Assembly (NCBI GenBank): GCA_030040995.1
Contig: JASHOS010000248.1
Span: 1 to 33,430, forward strand
Direction: 5' to 3'
Source of the DNA: Terriglobia bacterium
GTDB lineage: Bacteria; Acidobacteriota; Terriglobia; UBA7540
DNA: 33,430 bases
The notes beneath the pieces are model-generated. The model was not told the DNA's origin, ran no database searches, and worked only from the letters and a program-made list of their open reading frames with translations. A program made the translations under genes and the position numbers. Positions 25,607 through 33,194 of the stretch are shown one piece after another. The first letter of the stretch is position 1, and every line of letters begins with the position of its first letter.

Positions 25607-25645
25607 GCCCATGTAGCGCAGCGCGACTTTGCGGGAAAAGCTTTC

Positions 25646-25703
25646 GTAGCGCCGACCTTTAGGTCGGCACTTGTCCAGATGCCGGGCTGAAGCCCGGCGC
25701 TAC
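25646..25703. repeat. Two-hairpin palindromic intergenic repeat (REP-like)
   Basis: An outer stem GTAGC (25646-25650)/GCTAC (25699-25703) encloses two perfect 8-bp hairpins: GCCGACCT-TT-AGGTCGGC and GCCGGGCT-GA-AGCCCGGC. They are separated by ACTTGTCCAGAT. It lies in the rseP-ispG gap, 15 bases before the ispG start, and would be transcribed into the operon mRNA. A related element is at 30841-30893. Confidence 0.75.
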
Positions 25704-25718
25704 CTTCCGGGAGAAACT

Positions 25719-26888
25719 ATGAACTTTAGCGATCATGAGCACTTTCCGCCCCGTCGCCGTACGCGACCGGTAAAAGTCGGACGGTTGACGGTCGGCGGCG
25801 GCGCGCCCGTCGTTGTGCAGTCGATGACCAAGACGGATACTCGCGACGTGGCGAAGACCGTGGACCAGATCGGTGAGATGGAGGCTGCCGGGTGCGAGAT
25901 CGTGCGTTTGGCAGTGCCGGATATCGAGGCGGCGAAGGCGCTGGCGGAAATTCGCAAGCGATGCCCGGATTCCATCCTGGTTTCTGACATTCACTTCCAG
26001 TACAAGTTCGCGTTGATGGCGCTCGACGCCGGAATGGACAAGCTGCGCATTAATCCGGGAAATATCGGAGACGCGGAGAAAGTGCGGACCGTCGTCCGCC
26101 GCGCCCAGGAGCAGCACGTGCCCATCCGCATCGGCGTGAATGCCGGCTCCCTCGAACGCCGCCTGCTTGAAAAGTACGGTTTCCCAACCCCGGAGGCCAT
26201 GGTCGAGAGCGCCCTATACCACATCGGTATATTGGAGGATTTAGGCTTCGGTGATACGATTGTTTCCCTGAAAGCCTCGAACCTGAAGCTCTGCGTGGCG
26301 GCCTACCGCCTGCTTGCGAAACAGGTGGACTATCCGTTCCACGTGGGGATTACGGAAGCGGGAACGCAGTTTTCCGGTACGGTGAAATCGTGCGCGGGTA
26401 TTGGCATGCTGCTCGCCGAAGGCATTGGAGATACGATCCGCGTCTCCTTGGCCACTAACCCGGTTGAGGAAGTACGCGTGGGCTACGAGCTTTTGAAGGT
26501 GCTCGAGCTGCGCAGCCGCGGCCCTATGGTCATCGCTTGCCCCACGTGCGGGCGGCTGGAAGTAGATCTTTTCAAGATTGCTGGCGAAATCGAAAAAGCC
26601 ACGTCTCATATCAAGATGCCGGTGAGCCTTGCGGTGATGGGATGCGCGGTGAACGGTCCCGGCGAGGCCCGGGAGGCGGACTTGGGCGTAGCCGCGGGAA
26701 GAGGCAACGGAATGATTTACCGGCAAGGCAAGGCTATCCGCCGTGTGAAAGAGGAAGAAATTGTTCCCGCATTGCTTGAAGAAATTGAGCGCTTTGTGGC
26801 GGATAAGACCGCCGGCGTTGAATCTCAAGCCCCGCCCTTGGAGCCCGAGCCTGTTCCGGCAAACGCCAACCCCCTGCCTATCCTTTGA
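25719..26888 (+). CDS. ispG: (E)-4-hydroxy-3-methylbut-2-enyl-diphosphate synthase
   Basis: Penultimate step of the MEP pathway, a reductive ring opening of MEcPP using a [4Fe-4S] cluster. ATG 25719 has GGGAGA 4 bases upstream; the open frame extends 5' into the palindromic repeat but that part is not natural protein. The TIM-barrel part has VQSMTKTDTRDV and LVSDIHFQYKFAL. The cluster ligands are Cys274 and Cys277 (CPTCGRLEVD), Cys309 (MGCAVNGPGEA) and Glu316. A Pro-rich tail of about 22 residues (ESQAPPLEPEPVPANANPLP) extends beyond the usual end. With dxr in the same block, two MEP enzymes are linked to the uppS product. Confidence 0.95.
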   Translation: MNFSDHEHFPPRRRTRPVKVGRLTVGGGAPVVVQSMTKTDTRDVAKTVDQIGEMEAAGCEIVRLAVPDIEAAKALAEIRKRCPDSILVSDIHFQYKFALMALDAGMDKLRINPGNIGDAEKVRTVVRRAQEQHVPIRIGVNAGSLERRLLEKYGFPTPEAMVESALYHIGILEDLGFGDTIVSLKASNLKLCVAAYRLLAKQVDYPFHVGITEAGTQFSGTVKSCAGIGMLLAEGIGDTIRVSLATNPVEEVRVGYELLKVLELRSRGPMVIACPTCGRLEVDLFKIAGEIEKATSHIKMPVSLAVMGCAVNGPGEAREADLGVAAGRGNGMIYRQGKAIRRVKEEEIVPALLEEIERFVADKTAGVESQAPPLEPEPVPANANPLPIL

Positions 26889-26963
26889 CGTGTCTGTTTT
26901 CACGCCCAACAGCAAGAACTGAGCTTGGATTACGATAAGTGGGAGTCGTGACGACGGTCAGCG

Positions 26964-28847
26964 ATGAACCGAAGAGCCTTCGTTAAGCGTATAGTCCCTG
27001 GCACACTGGGTCTCCTCGCCTCTCCAGCCATCCTGCAAAAGACTGGGCGAGCGGCAGAGATATCCGCTAACTCCGGCTGGCATTTCTCCTCGCCGAGCAT
27101 TGATGTGGAATTATCAGACACGGCGCCGGGGCTGATTTCACTCAATATCGATGGCCTGCAACTGGGGAAGCGGGGAGCTAATGTGTTGCGCCCGCTCGCT
27201 GCTCCTTGGTCGGAATATACTGCCGCTCGCTCTGCAGGCAGCGGGTTCCTTAGGGCTGAGTACCGGGTGCGAGGTCAGTCCAAAGATTCCGCGCCGCCGT
27301 GGACGATCGACGTCAGAGACGGGCGGATTTTGTTGTCATCCCGCTGGAATGCTTCCAGGCCTCCTCAACCGCTCGCCCTCACACTTGACCTTTCACATTG
27401 TTATTCCACACTGCTCGGCATCTTCGACGCGGAAGGAGGAGTCCGTTTGCCGGCCGTACTGCACCTGCCGCTTCAGGGATCGATTCGAATCAGCTCGTCC
27501 CGTCCGGCGCAAGGCGCAGTCGGATACACCGCCGGCAGGAGCGCAGGCCTTAAAGTGACATTTCCTTCGGCTACGGCGAACGACGTGCAAATTGAATACC
27601 GTTTGGACGTCGCGGCAATCTATCCGGAACTGCCAGGCATTAACGGCGATCATCACTTCGATGCCTTCAAGCGAAATTGGCTGAACATTTTTCAATTGAA
27701 CCCTAACCGCCGCTTGCTCTCCAATAACTCGACCAGCGATTCCTGCGCGTTTTGCTATTACGAGTATGCGGATATCGCTGCCCACTCGCCGCCTTTGGCC
27801 GACGGGCTTTCCGCCATGGATCTTGTCCAACAGACGCTGGATAGGATTCTGTCCGGCGCGCACGCCTACGGGCTCCGGGCATCTGAGAATTTTGCCGTGG
27901 ACGCGTCGGACACTGTCCCCTCCCTGCTGATCGCTGCCCACGAGTGCGTGCGTACAGGCCAGCGCGACGGCTGGCTGGCGAGCTACTACGAAGGGATCAA
28001 GTACTGGGCCGACGGAATGATCTCAACGATCAAGGATCCGAATGGCATGGTTGAGTATGCCATCAGCGGAAATTCAGGGACATGGCCGAACGGAGATCCG
28101 CCGCAGAGGCCCTCGAACTGGTGGGACACGATTGGTTTTGGCCACGAGGACGCTTATGCCAATGCGCTCGTCTGGCGGGCGCTGGGCGGTATGGCGGATA
28201 TGGCGCAACGAATGGGAAAGCATAGCGACTCCGCGCGATACAAGGCTGCCGCCGGGGAATTACGCGCCAATTATTTCCGCACCTTCTATGATCCCAAAAC
28301 CGGAGTCATCGCAGGCTGGAAAAGCGCCGACGGCAAACTTCACGACTACTATTTTCTCTGGGTCAATGGCATCGCTGCGCTCTACAATCTCGTCCCGCGG
28401 GATGAGGCAAATTCAATGATGGACAAGCTTCTTGCGAAGATGCAGGAGGCCGGATACACAAACTTCAGCATGGGTCTGCCCGGCAATTTAATTACTGTCG
28501 CTTTGAAGGACTGCGTGGATAAGCGTGGGAATGGCCGCTTCGGCTGCGGCGTTCGTCCTGACAATTCCGACGGCTTCGAGAAATACGAGAACGGCGGAGC
28601 CACCTCGTCCTTTGCATATTTCTTTCTGGCCGCTCTCTATCACCTCGGCAGGCGCAAAGAGGCCGACCGGATTCTATTTCCCATTCTCGAGGCGATCGGG
28701 AAGGGAGGGTTCGAGGGTGTCGGACCGGACGGAAAATCATACGACTGGAAAATGTGGGACGGAACGCCGATGGGCTACGAAGGGTTGTTGACTGACAACT
28801 ACTACACGTTGCTCGCAGTCGTTGCGAGGCAGCAGGGCGGTAAATAG
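26964..28847 (+). CDS. Tat-exported six-hairpin-glycosidase-like protein
   Basis: The N-terminus MNRRAFVKRIVPGTLGLLAS has a twin-arginine motif (RRAFVK) before a hydrophobic stretch, so export by Tat is likely. Residues ~35-235 look beta-rich, while ~240-620 look like an (alpha/alpha)6 toroid: repeated helices with YYEYADIAA, WWDTIGFGHEDAYANALV (about residue 385) and NGGATSSFAYFFLAALYHLG (about 542). This layout fits the six-hairpin glycosidase superfamily. A glycoside hydrolase or lyase role is plausible, with acidic residues in FGHED and NSDGFEKYENGG as candidate catalytic ones; the GH family is not assigned. The start is weakly supported by its ribosome binding site. It lies 75 bases after ispG and may be transcribed separately. 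Confidence 0.6.
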   Translation: MNRRAFVKRIVPGTLGLLASPAILQKTGRAAEISANSGWHFSSPSIDVELSDTAPGLISLNIDGLQLGKRGANVLRPLAAPWSEYTAARSAGSGFLRAEYRVRGQSKDSAPPWTIDVRDGRILLSSRWNASRPPQPLALTLDLSHCYSTLLGIFDAEGGVRLPAVLHLPLQGSIRISSSRPAQGAVGYTAGRSAGLKVTFPSATANDVQIEYRLDVAAIYPELPGINGDHHFDAFKRNWLNIFQLNPNRRLLSNNSTSDSCAFCYYEYADIAAHSPPLADGLSAMDLVQQTLDRILSGAHAYGLRASENFAVDASDTVPSLLIAAHECVRTGQRDGWLASYYEGIKYWADGMISTIKDPNGMVEYAISGNSGTWPNGDPPQRPSNWWDTIGFGHEDAYANALVWRALGGMADMAQRMGKHSDSARYKAAAGELRANYFRTFYDPKTGVIAGWKSADGKLHDYYFLWVNGIAALYNLVPRDEANSMMDKLLAKMQEAGYTNFSMGLPGNLITVALKDCVDKRGNGRFGCGVRPDNSDGFEKYENGGATSSFAYFFLAALYHLGRRKEADRILFPILEAIGKGGFEGVGPDGKSYDWKMWDGTPMGYEGLLTDNYYTLLAVVARQQGGK

Positions 28848-28903
28848 CTTTGCGGCAGCCAGCAGCTTGAGCTTTGCCGGCCAACAGTTCTTGAAACGAC
28901 TCT

Positions 28904-29152
28904 TTAGCGATGAGGGCAACCCGGCCAGCAACAAGGCCTGCGCATTCCTTCTTTCAGCTCCGTGCGCACCCTCTCGACGTGCTGCCTTCTGGTTTCCGGC
29001 TTCTTGACGGAGATAACCCAGCAGATCCATTCATTGCGCGCGAGCGGGGTGATATCCTCCCACGTTGTCCGCGCCTCGGGATCCGAAACAAGGGCTTTTC
29101 GTAAATCCGCTGGCAAGCTATGGACCACGCCAGCGGAGAGTTCTTTTGCCAT
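28904..29152 (-). CDS. YdeI/OmpD-associated-like small protein
   Basis: The 82-residue product matches the C-terminal-type YdeI/OmpD-associated domain: HSLPADLRKALVSDPEA, then ITPLARNEWICWVISVKKPE and RRQHVERVRTELKEG, ending in RRPCCWPGCPHR. All these motifs are strongly kept in stand-alone family members that I recall. The biochemical role of the family is not established (some members are linked to bacteriocin protection). ATG 29152 has only a weak AAGG upstream. The 39-base inverted repeat at 29171-29209 sits just before the start. Confidence 0.75.
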   Translation of the reverse strand: MAKELSAGVVHSLPADLRKALVSDPEARTTWEDITPLARNEWICWVISVKKPETRRQHVERVRTELKEGMRRPCCWPGCPHR

Positions 29153-29170
29153 GGTTTATTTTGCCTTGAG

Positions 29171-29209
29171 CGAAGCGCGGAGTTTGCACTGCGCAAACTC
29201 CACGCTTCG
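29171..29209. repeat. Long inverted repeat, 17-bp arms
   Basis: CGAAGCGCGGAGTTTGC (29171-29187) and GCAAACTCCACGCTTCG (29193-29209) are complementary but for one G-U-compatible pair, with a 5-base loop. It lies between the YdeI-like start (29152) and the stop of the UxaA-type gene (29328). No T-tract follows on the minus strand, so it may be an mRNA-stabilising or REP-type hairpin, or an attenuator for the small gene. Confidence 0.55.
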
Positions 29210-29327
29210 ATTGTCAACTACGTGCCCGCGCATGGCGCTTGCCCGTTTCGATAGCTCCGTTGATGAACGCCCGCGCCTCGGCGCTAACCCTGCGGCCTCT
29301 CGCAAAGACGGCAAGCCGCAAAGGAAC

Positions 29328-30491
29328 TCAGGCGCTGCGGTAGAGTTTCGTTAGGACAAACTCGCGGTGCCCGAGCGCTTCGGAAGCTGTGAGCCTGCCG
29401 CTGCACGTGCGGATCATCAGATCAAGCAGCTTACTGCCCGCTTGTTGGATGGTCAGCTTACCTTGGAGCACCGCGGAGACGTCGAGATCGATATGTTCGC
29501 TCATCGTCACGCACGTCAAAGGATTGCCGGAGAGCTTGATCACCGGCATGATGGGATTCCCGCACACGTTGCCTTGGCCGGTGGGAAAAAGGTGTACCGC
29601 GGCGCCCGAGGCGGCCCACAACGTGAGGGCTTCGGCGGCGGCTGAAGAGGTGTCCATAAACCATAAGCCGTTGCCTGAAGGCGCCTGGGCCGGCTTGAGC
29701 ACGCCACTGAATTTCGATTTCTTCCCGAGCTTCTCAATATTTCCAAGTGCCTTCTCCTCGATTGTCGTTAGCCCGCCTCGAATATTTCCTTTCGTGGGTT
29801 GTGATTCGGAAAGATCATTGGTCTTGTGCCGGTCAATGAGCTCGCTGTATTCGCACCATACCCTCATAAACTCTTTAGCCACTTCCGGCGTGGCCGCTTT
29901 CTTTTCCACGATGTGCTCGGCGCCCGTCAACTCCGACGTCTCGCCGAATGATGCGGCGCCGCCAAACTCAACCATGCGGTCAACCACGTCGCCAACCACA
30001 GGGCAGGAAGCAAGTCCGGTGGTCGTATCGGACTCGCCGCATTTCACTGCTACATAGAGCTCGCTCAGCGAGCATTCTTCACGGCGGAGCTCGGACGCCC
30101 ATTGGACGTACTCCTTAGCCTTGCGCGAAGCTTCCGCAATGGTTTTGAAGTCCCCGTTTCGCTCGATCGAAAAGCCGCTCACGGGCTTGCCGGTGGCGGC
30201 AATTCCTTCCACAATACGCTCTGTCCAGCCCGGCTCAATGCCGATTACGACGGCTGCGGCGACGTTGGGACTACAGCCGGTCCCGACCAGGGTGCGGAAA
30301 AGAAGATCGAGGTCCTCTCCGAACTGCAGTCTTCCATAGGCGTGGGGAAGCGCAAGCGCGCCCTGAACGATGTGGGCCACGGCCTCGCATGCCGCATTGG
30401 ATATATCGTCTACGGGAAGGATAATGACGTGATTGCGTATGCCGGGCCGCCCGCTCGGGCGTGGATACCCATAGAACTGAGGAACTTCCAT
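29328..30491 (-). CDS. UxaA-family dehydratase, large subunit (altronate/galactarate dehydratase or sulfolactate-lyase type)
   Basis: ATG 30491 lies 2 bases after the stop of the SAF subunit, with GAGG in reach; the in-frame GTG at 30500 is an alternative. The 387-residue protein begins with the family entry [20 protein letters not shown]. It continues with [20 protein letters not shown], a core motif [20 protein letters not shown] and [20 protein letters not shown]. The same fold makes up the C-terminal part of UxaA/GarD and the large subunit SuyB of (2R)-sulfolactate sulfo-lyase. It removes water (or sulfite) from a hydroxy acid with a metal ion. The length matches split dehydratases and SuyB (about 390). 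The aldehyde dehydrogenase and LarE nearby suggest a hydroxy-carboxylate pathway; the substrate cannot be read. Confidence 0.8.
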   Translation of the reverse strand: MEVPQFYGYPRPSGRPGIRNHVIILPVDDISNAACEAVAHIVQGALALPHAYGRLQFGEDLDLLFRTLVGTGCSPNVAAAVVIGIEPGWTERIVEGIAATGKPVSGFSIERNGDFKTIAEASRKAKEYVQWASELRREECSLSELYVAVKCGESDTTTGLASCPVVGDVVDRMVEFGGAASFGETSELTGAEHIVEKKAATPEVAKEFMRVWCEYSELIDRHKTNDLSESQPTKGNIRGGLTTIEEKALGNIEKLGKKSKFSGVLKPAQAPSGNGLWFMDTSSAAAEALTLWAASGAAVHLFPTGQGNVCGNPIMPVIKLSGNPLTCVTMSEHIDLDVSAVLQGKLTIQQAGSKLLDLMIRTCSGRLTASEALGHREFVLTKLYRSA

Positions 30492-30493
30492 CT

Positions 30494-30772
30494 TCACCAC
30501 CTCTTGGTCTTGAGATTATGAACGTGAACGTGCTCACCGGGCTGAACACTGGCGACAATTCTGCCGATGTCTTCGCCGTATTTGATGACGGTATCGCCGA
30601 TTTTGAAGGCTTGAAGGGCAATCTTATGGCCCAAAGGAATACCCTGAATGGCCTTGATCTCATACGACTTTCCGCCGTCCAGGGTCTCGCCCGCGGCGGT
30701 TTGGCCTGGTTTGATGTCAACCACGGCCACCCCTACGTTATCCCGACTATCGTGAACTAGAAACTGCTTCAT
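30494..30772 (-). CDS. UxaA-family dehydratase, small SAF-domain subunit
   Basis: A 92-residue SAF-like beta-clip domain: [20 protein letters not shown], then [20 protein letters not shown] and [20 protein letters not shown], followed by [10 protein letters not shown]. This corresponds to the N-terminal domain of UxaA/GarD and the small subunit SuyA. AGGAGG lies 5 bases upstream of ATG 30772. It overlaps or abuts the large subunit gene, so the pair is translationally coupled. An AT-rich -10-like sequence lies about 25-35 bases upstream, but no good -35 is seen. It is divergent from the aldehyde dehydrogenase gene across 279 bases. Confidence 0.85.
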   Translation of the reverse strand: MKQFLVHDSRDNVGVAVVDIKPGQTAAGETLDGGKSYEIKAIQGIPLGHKIALQAFKIGDTVIKYGEDIGRIVASVQPGEHVHVHNLKTKRW

Positions 30773-30840
30773 AACTTCCTCCTATGCTCAACAGTGACAT
30801 ATAATATATCAGAAGGTGGCGGCAAACTGGGTGAAACGGA

Positions 30841-30893
30841 GTAGCGGCGGGTTTACCCCGCCACGCAAAATGGCGGCATAAAGCCGCCTCTAC
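30841..30893. repeat. Two-hairpin intergenic repeat (same design as 25646)
   Basis: GTAG (30841-30844)/CTAC (30890-30893) enclose hairpin GGCGGG-TTTAC-CCCGCC and hairpin GGCGGC-ATAAA-GCCGCC, joined by ACGCAAAAT. Layout matches the element at 25646-25703, with different stem sequence but conserved pairing. Confidence 0.65.
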
Positions 30894-30931
30894 GCGCCCG
30901 AGGCTGAGAACGTGTGATTAAATTGCACATC

Positions 30932-31006
30932 TCACCACAAAGACAGCAAGACACAGAGAAAAGAGTTTTGTTTTCAAGCTCCGTGCCTTGGTGGCTTTGT
31001 GGTTCA
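30932..31006. repeat. Imperfect inverted repeat with ACCACAAAG ends
   Basis: CACCACAAAGACAGCAAGAC near 30933 and, reversed, AACCACAAAGCCACCAAGGC ending near 31005 face each other over about 35 bases. Elements with CACCACAAAG/CTTTGTGG ends are, as I recall, common dispersed intergenic palindromes in several soil phyla. It lies just upstream of the aldehyde dehydrogenase start (31052). Confidence 0.55.
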
Positions 31007-31051
31007 CATGATTAATTTACAGTTTCTGAGGAATTACAGGAGTGAGAAATC

Positions 31052-32494
31052 ATGTCTACTGTCTCGATTGCAAGACGAGAGTTTCCCATGTGGATAGGCG
31101 GTCAACTGGTGAGAACGAGCTCAACACAAACCATCACGCTCCCTTACGATGGCTCGCCGGTTGCTGACGTCTACGTCGCCGATGCGGCGGTGGTAGAGCG
31201 CGCCGTCACTGCGGCTGAAGCGGGAGCGCGCGCCATGGCAGGTTTAGCGCTTTACGAGCGCGCAGGGCTTCTGGAAGAAATGCGCCGGTTGCTGGCCCGG
31301 GACGCTGAGGAGTTTGCGACCCTGATTTCTAGTGAGAGCGGCAAGCCCATCCGGGAGGCACGATTTGAAGTCGAACGCAGCCAGCAGACGCTTATCGCTT
31401 CCGCCGGCGCGGCTCGCGACTTGCACGGTGAAGCCATTCCCATGGACGCGGCGCCCACAGGGAAGGGACGATGGGCTATGACGGTGCGCGAGCCGATTGG
31501 CATTGTTGCGGCCATCACGCCATTTAATTTCCCACTCAATCTGGCCATGCACAAAATTGGACCTGCTTTCGCCGCAGGCAACAGCGTGATCCATAAGCCG
31601 GCCGAAAACACTCCCTTGAGCGCGCTCCGGCTGGCGCGTCTCATTCAGGAAGCAGGAGCCCCGGAAGGAGCCTATAACGCTGTAACCGGACCGGGTGAGT
31701 TAACGGGCGATTTGATTGTCTCGAACGAGCGCGTTGCCATGATCACTTTTACGGGAAGTGTCCCGGTGGGACAGAAAATCCGGTCGAAAGTTGGTCTGAG
31801 GCGCGTCACTCTGGAATTGGGTAACAATTCATCCCTGATTGTTGAGCCTGATGCGGACCTTGAAATGATCGTTCCACGCTGCGTTACGGGCAGCTTTTCC
31901 CATTCCGGCCAGGTCTGCATCTCCGTTCAGAACATTTATCTCCAGGAGAAGGTTGCAGACGAGTTTACGTCAAAGTTTGTCGAGCAGACACGAAGGCTGA
32001 GAATCGGGCATCCGCTGGAGGACGCAACGGAAATTTCTTCGCTGATCAATGTGAATGAGGCCGCGCGAGTGGAGTCATGGATTGATGAGGCACGGCGCAG
32101 CGGAGCCAAGGTCCTCACGGGGGGCACCCGGCAGGGCGCCACAATCGAGCCAACCATCCTCGCCAACGTGCCTTCTCACCTAAATATCTCCTGCAAGGAA
32201 GTCTTCGGTCCCGTCGCGGTGCTGCACCGCTACGGCGCTTTGGAGGATGCGATTGCCCGCGTCAATGCCGGCGAATACGGTCTGCAAGTGGGGGTGTGCA
32301 CGCAAGACATGGGCCGCGCCTTTCGGGCGGCGCAGTCTTTACGATTTGGCGGCGTCATTGTGAATGACGTGCCTGCATATCGTGTGGACCACATGCCGTA
32401 TGGTGGCACCAAGAAAAGCGGCGTGGGCCGTGAAGGACCGCGTTACGCCGTCGAAGAGATGACCGAGCTCAAGCTGATCTGTTGGCGCGCTTGA
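31052..32494 (+). CDS. NAD(P)-dependent aldehyde dehydrogenase
   Basis: The 480-residue enzyme has the complete ALDH set: PFNFPLN (Asn159), FTGSVPVGQKI for the cofactor loop, LELGNNSSLIV (general base Glu255) and SHSGQVCISVQ (nucleophile Cys289). The C-terminal PYGGTKKSGVGREGPRYAVE motif is conserved as well. The CISVQ form is seen in lactaldehyde/glyceraldehyde-3-phosphate- and sulfolactaldehyde-type dehydrogenases, so a small hydroxy- or sulfo-aldehyde is possible; this is a guess. It oxidises an aldehyde to a carboxylate in the cytoplasm. The product could feed the divergent UxaA-type dehydratase. The GntR/FCD gene follows 58 bases downstream and may regulate it. Confidence 0.9.
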   Translation: MSTVSIARREFPMWIGGQLVRTSSTQTITLPYDGSPVADVYVADAAVVERAVTAAEAGARAMAGLALYERAGLLEEMRRLLARDAEEFATLISSESGKPIREARFEVERSQQTLIASAGAARDLHGEAIPMDAAPTGKGRWAMTVREPIGIVAAITPFNFPLNLAMHKIGPAFAAGNSVIHKPAENTPLSALRLARLIQEAGAPEGAYNAVTGPGELTGDLIVSNERVAMITFTGSVPVGQKIRSKVGLRRVTLELGNNSSLIVEPDADLEMIVPRCVTGSFSHSGQVCISVQNIYLQEKVADEFTSKFVEQTRRLRIGHPLEDATEISSLINVNEAARVESWIDEARRSGAKVLTGGTRQGATIEPTILANVPSHLNISCKEVFGPVAVLHRYGALEDAIARVNAGEYGLQVGVCTQDMGRAFRAAQSLRFGGVIVNDVPAYRVDHMPYGGTKKSGVGREGPRYAVEEMTELKLICWRA

Positions 32495-32552
32495 ACTTTT
32501 GACCAAATCCCGCCCGTTTCATTCCAGTTCCGGCCGGCAGAGGGAAGGGCCC

Positions 32553-33194
32553 GTGGCTCTTAGAATTCCTGACAGCCTTACGCAGCAAGCTTACCGGGCA
32601 ATCCGCGATGAGATCCTCAAGGGTAAACTGAATGGTCAGATGCGCCTTACGGAGGGATTTTTCGCCGGCCGGTTTAAGATCAGCAAGTCTCCCATCCGCG
32701 AGGCCATGAATCTCCTGGAGGCCGAGGGACTCATCACCATCCGACCCCGGGGAGGCGCTTTCGTTACGGGCTTCTCCCAGCAAGACCTCGAAGAGATCTA
32801 CGACCTTCGTGAGATTCTGGAAGCCGCGGCGGTGCGAAAGTTGGTTTTGGAGCCCAAGGCGCTCGCCAGGCTTCGCGCGGCATTGAATGCTGCCAAATCG
32901 AGCTTGCGTAAAAAAGACAAGCCGGGCTATGTCCTCGCGGATGCTGATTTTCATCGAATCATCGCCCAGGCAAACCCGAACTCGAGGCTGAAGAAAATGC
33001 TGGAGAGCATGCACGGGCAAATGCTGATCCTCCGTCATAGCACATTTGAGCTTTCCAGCAACCGTTCGGTGATCCAGCACCAGCGTATTCTTGAAGCTTT
33101 GGAGCGGGGCAGCAATGAGGCCGCGGCGCGGCTGATGGCACAACACATCCGTGCCGTCAAAGCGAAGCTCTTGACCTCAACAGGCGGGTCCTAG
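32553..33194 (+). CDS. GntR-family transcriptional regulator, FCD subfamily
   Basis: I chose GTG 32553, preceded by GAGGGAAGGG, giving 213 residues that begin VALRIPDSLTQQAYRAIRDE; TTG 32499 is an in-frame alternative with no better signal. The winged helix (about residues 8-72) has LNGQMRLTEGFFAGRFKISK followed by SPIREAMNLLEAEGLI, and a wing RPRGGAFVTG. The FCD helices (about 80-205) hold D-LREILEAAA, ADADFHRIIAQA and HQRILEAL...AARLMAQHIRAV, the metal-binding residues of the domain. It probably senses a carboxylate intermediate and controls the divergent dehydratase and aldehyde dehydrogenase genes. Its stop codon overlaps that of the convergent LarE gene by 3 bases. Confidence 0.85.
   Translation: MALRIPDSLTQQAYRAIRDEILKGKLNGQMRLTEGFFAGRFKISKSPIREAMNLLEAEGLITIRPRGGAFVTGFSQQDLEEIYDLREILEAAAVRKLVLEPKALARLRAALNAAKSSLRKKDKPGYVLADADFHRIIAQANPNSRLKKMLESMHGQMLILRHSTFELSSNRSVIQHQRILEALERGSNEAAARLMAQHIRAVKAKLLTSTGGS

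Noticed and set aside
29389-30057. 222-residue plus-strand open frame
   Set aside because: Antisense of the UxaA-type large subunit, which carries clear family motifs.
29328-30772. Firm naming as suyAB (sulfolactate sulfo-lyase)
   Set aside because: Subunit sizes match, but split altronate/galactarate-type dehydratases look the same; no sulfite exporter or sulfo-sugar gene is visible.
32469-33146. 225-residue minus-strand open frame
   Set aside because: Antisense of the GntR/FCD gene, no recognisable motif.
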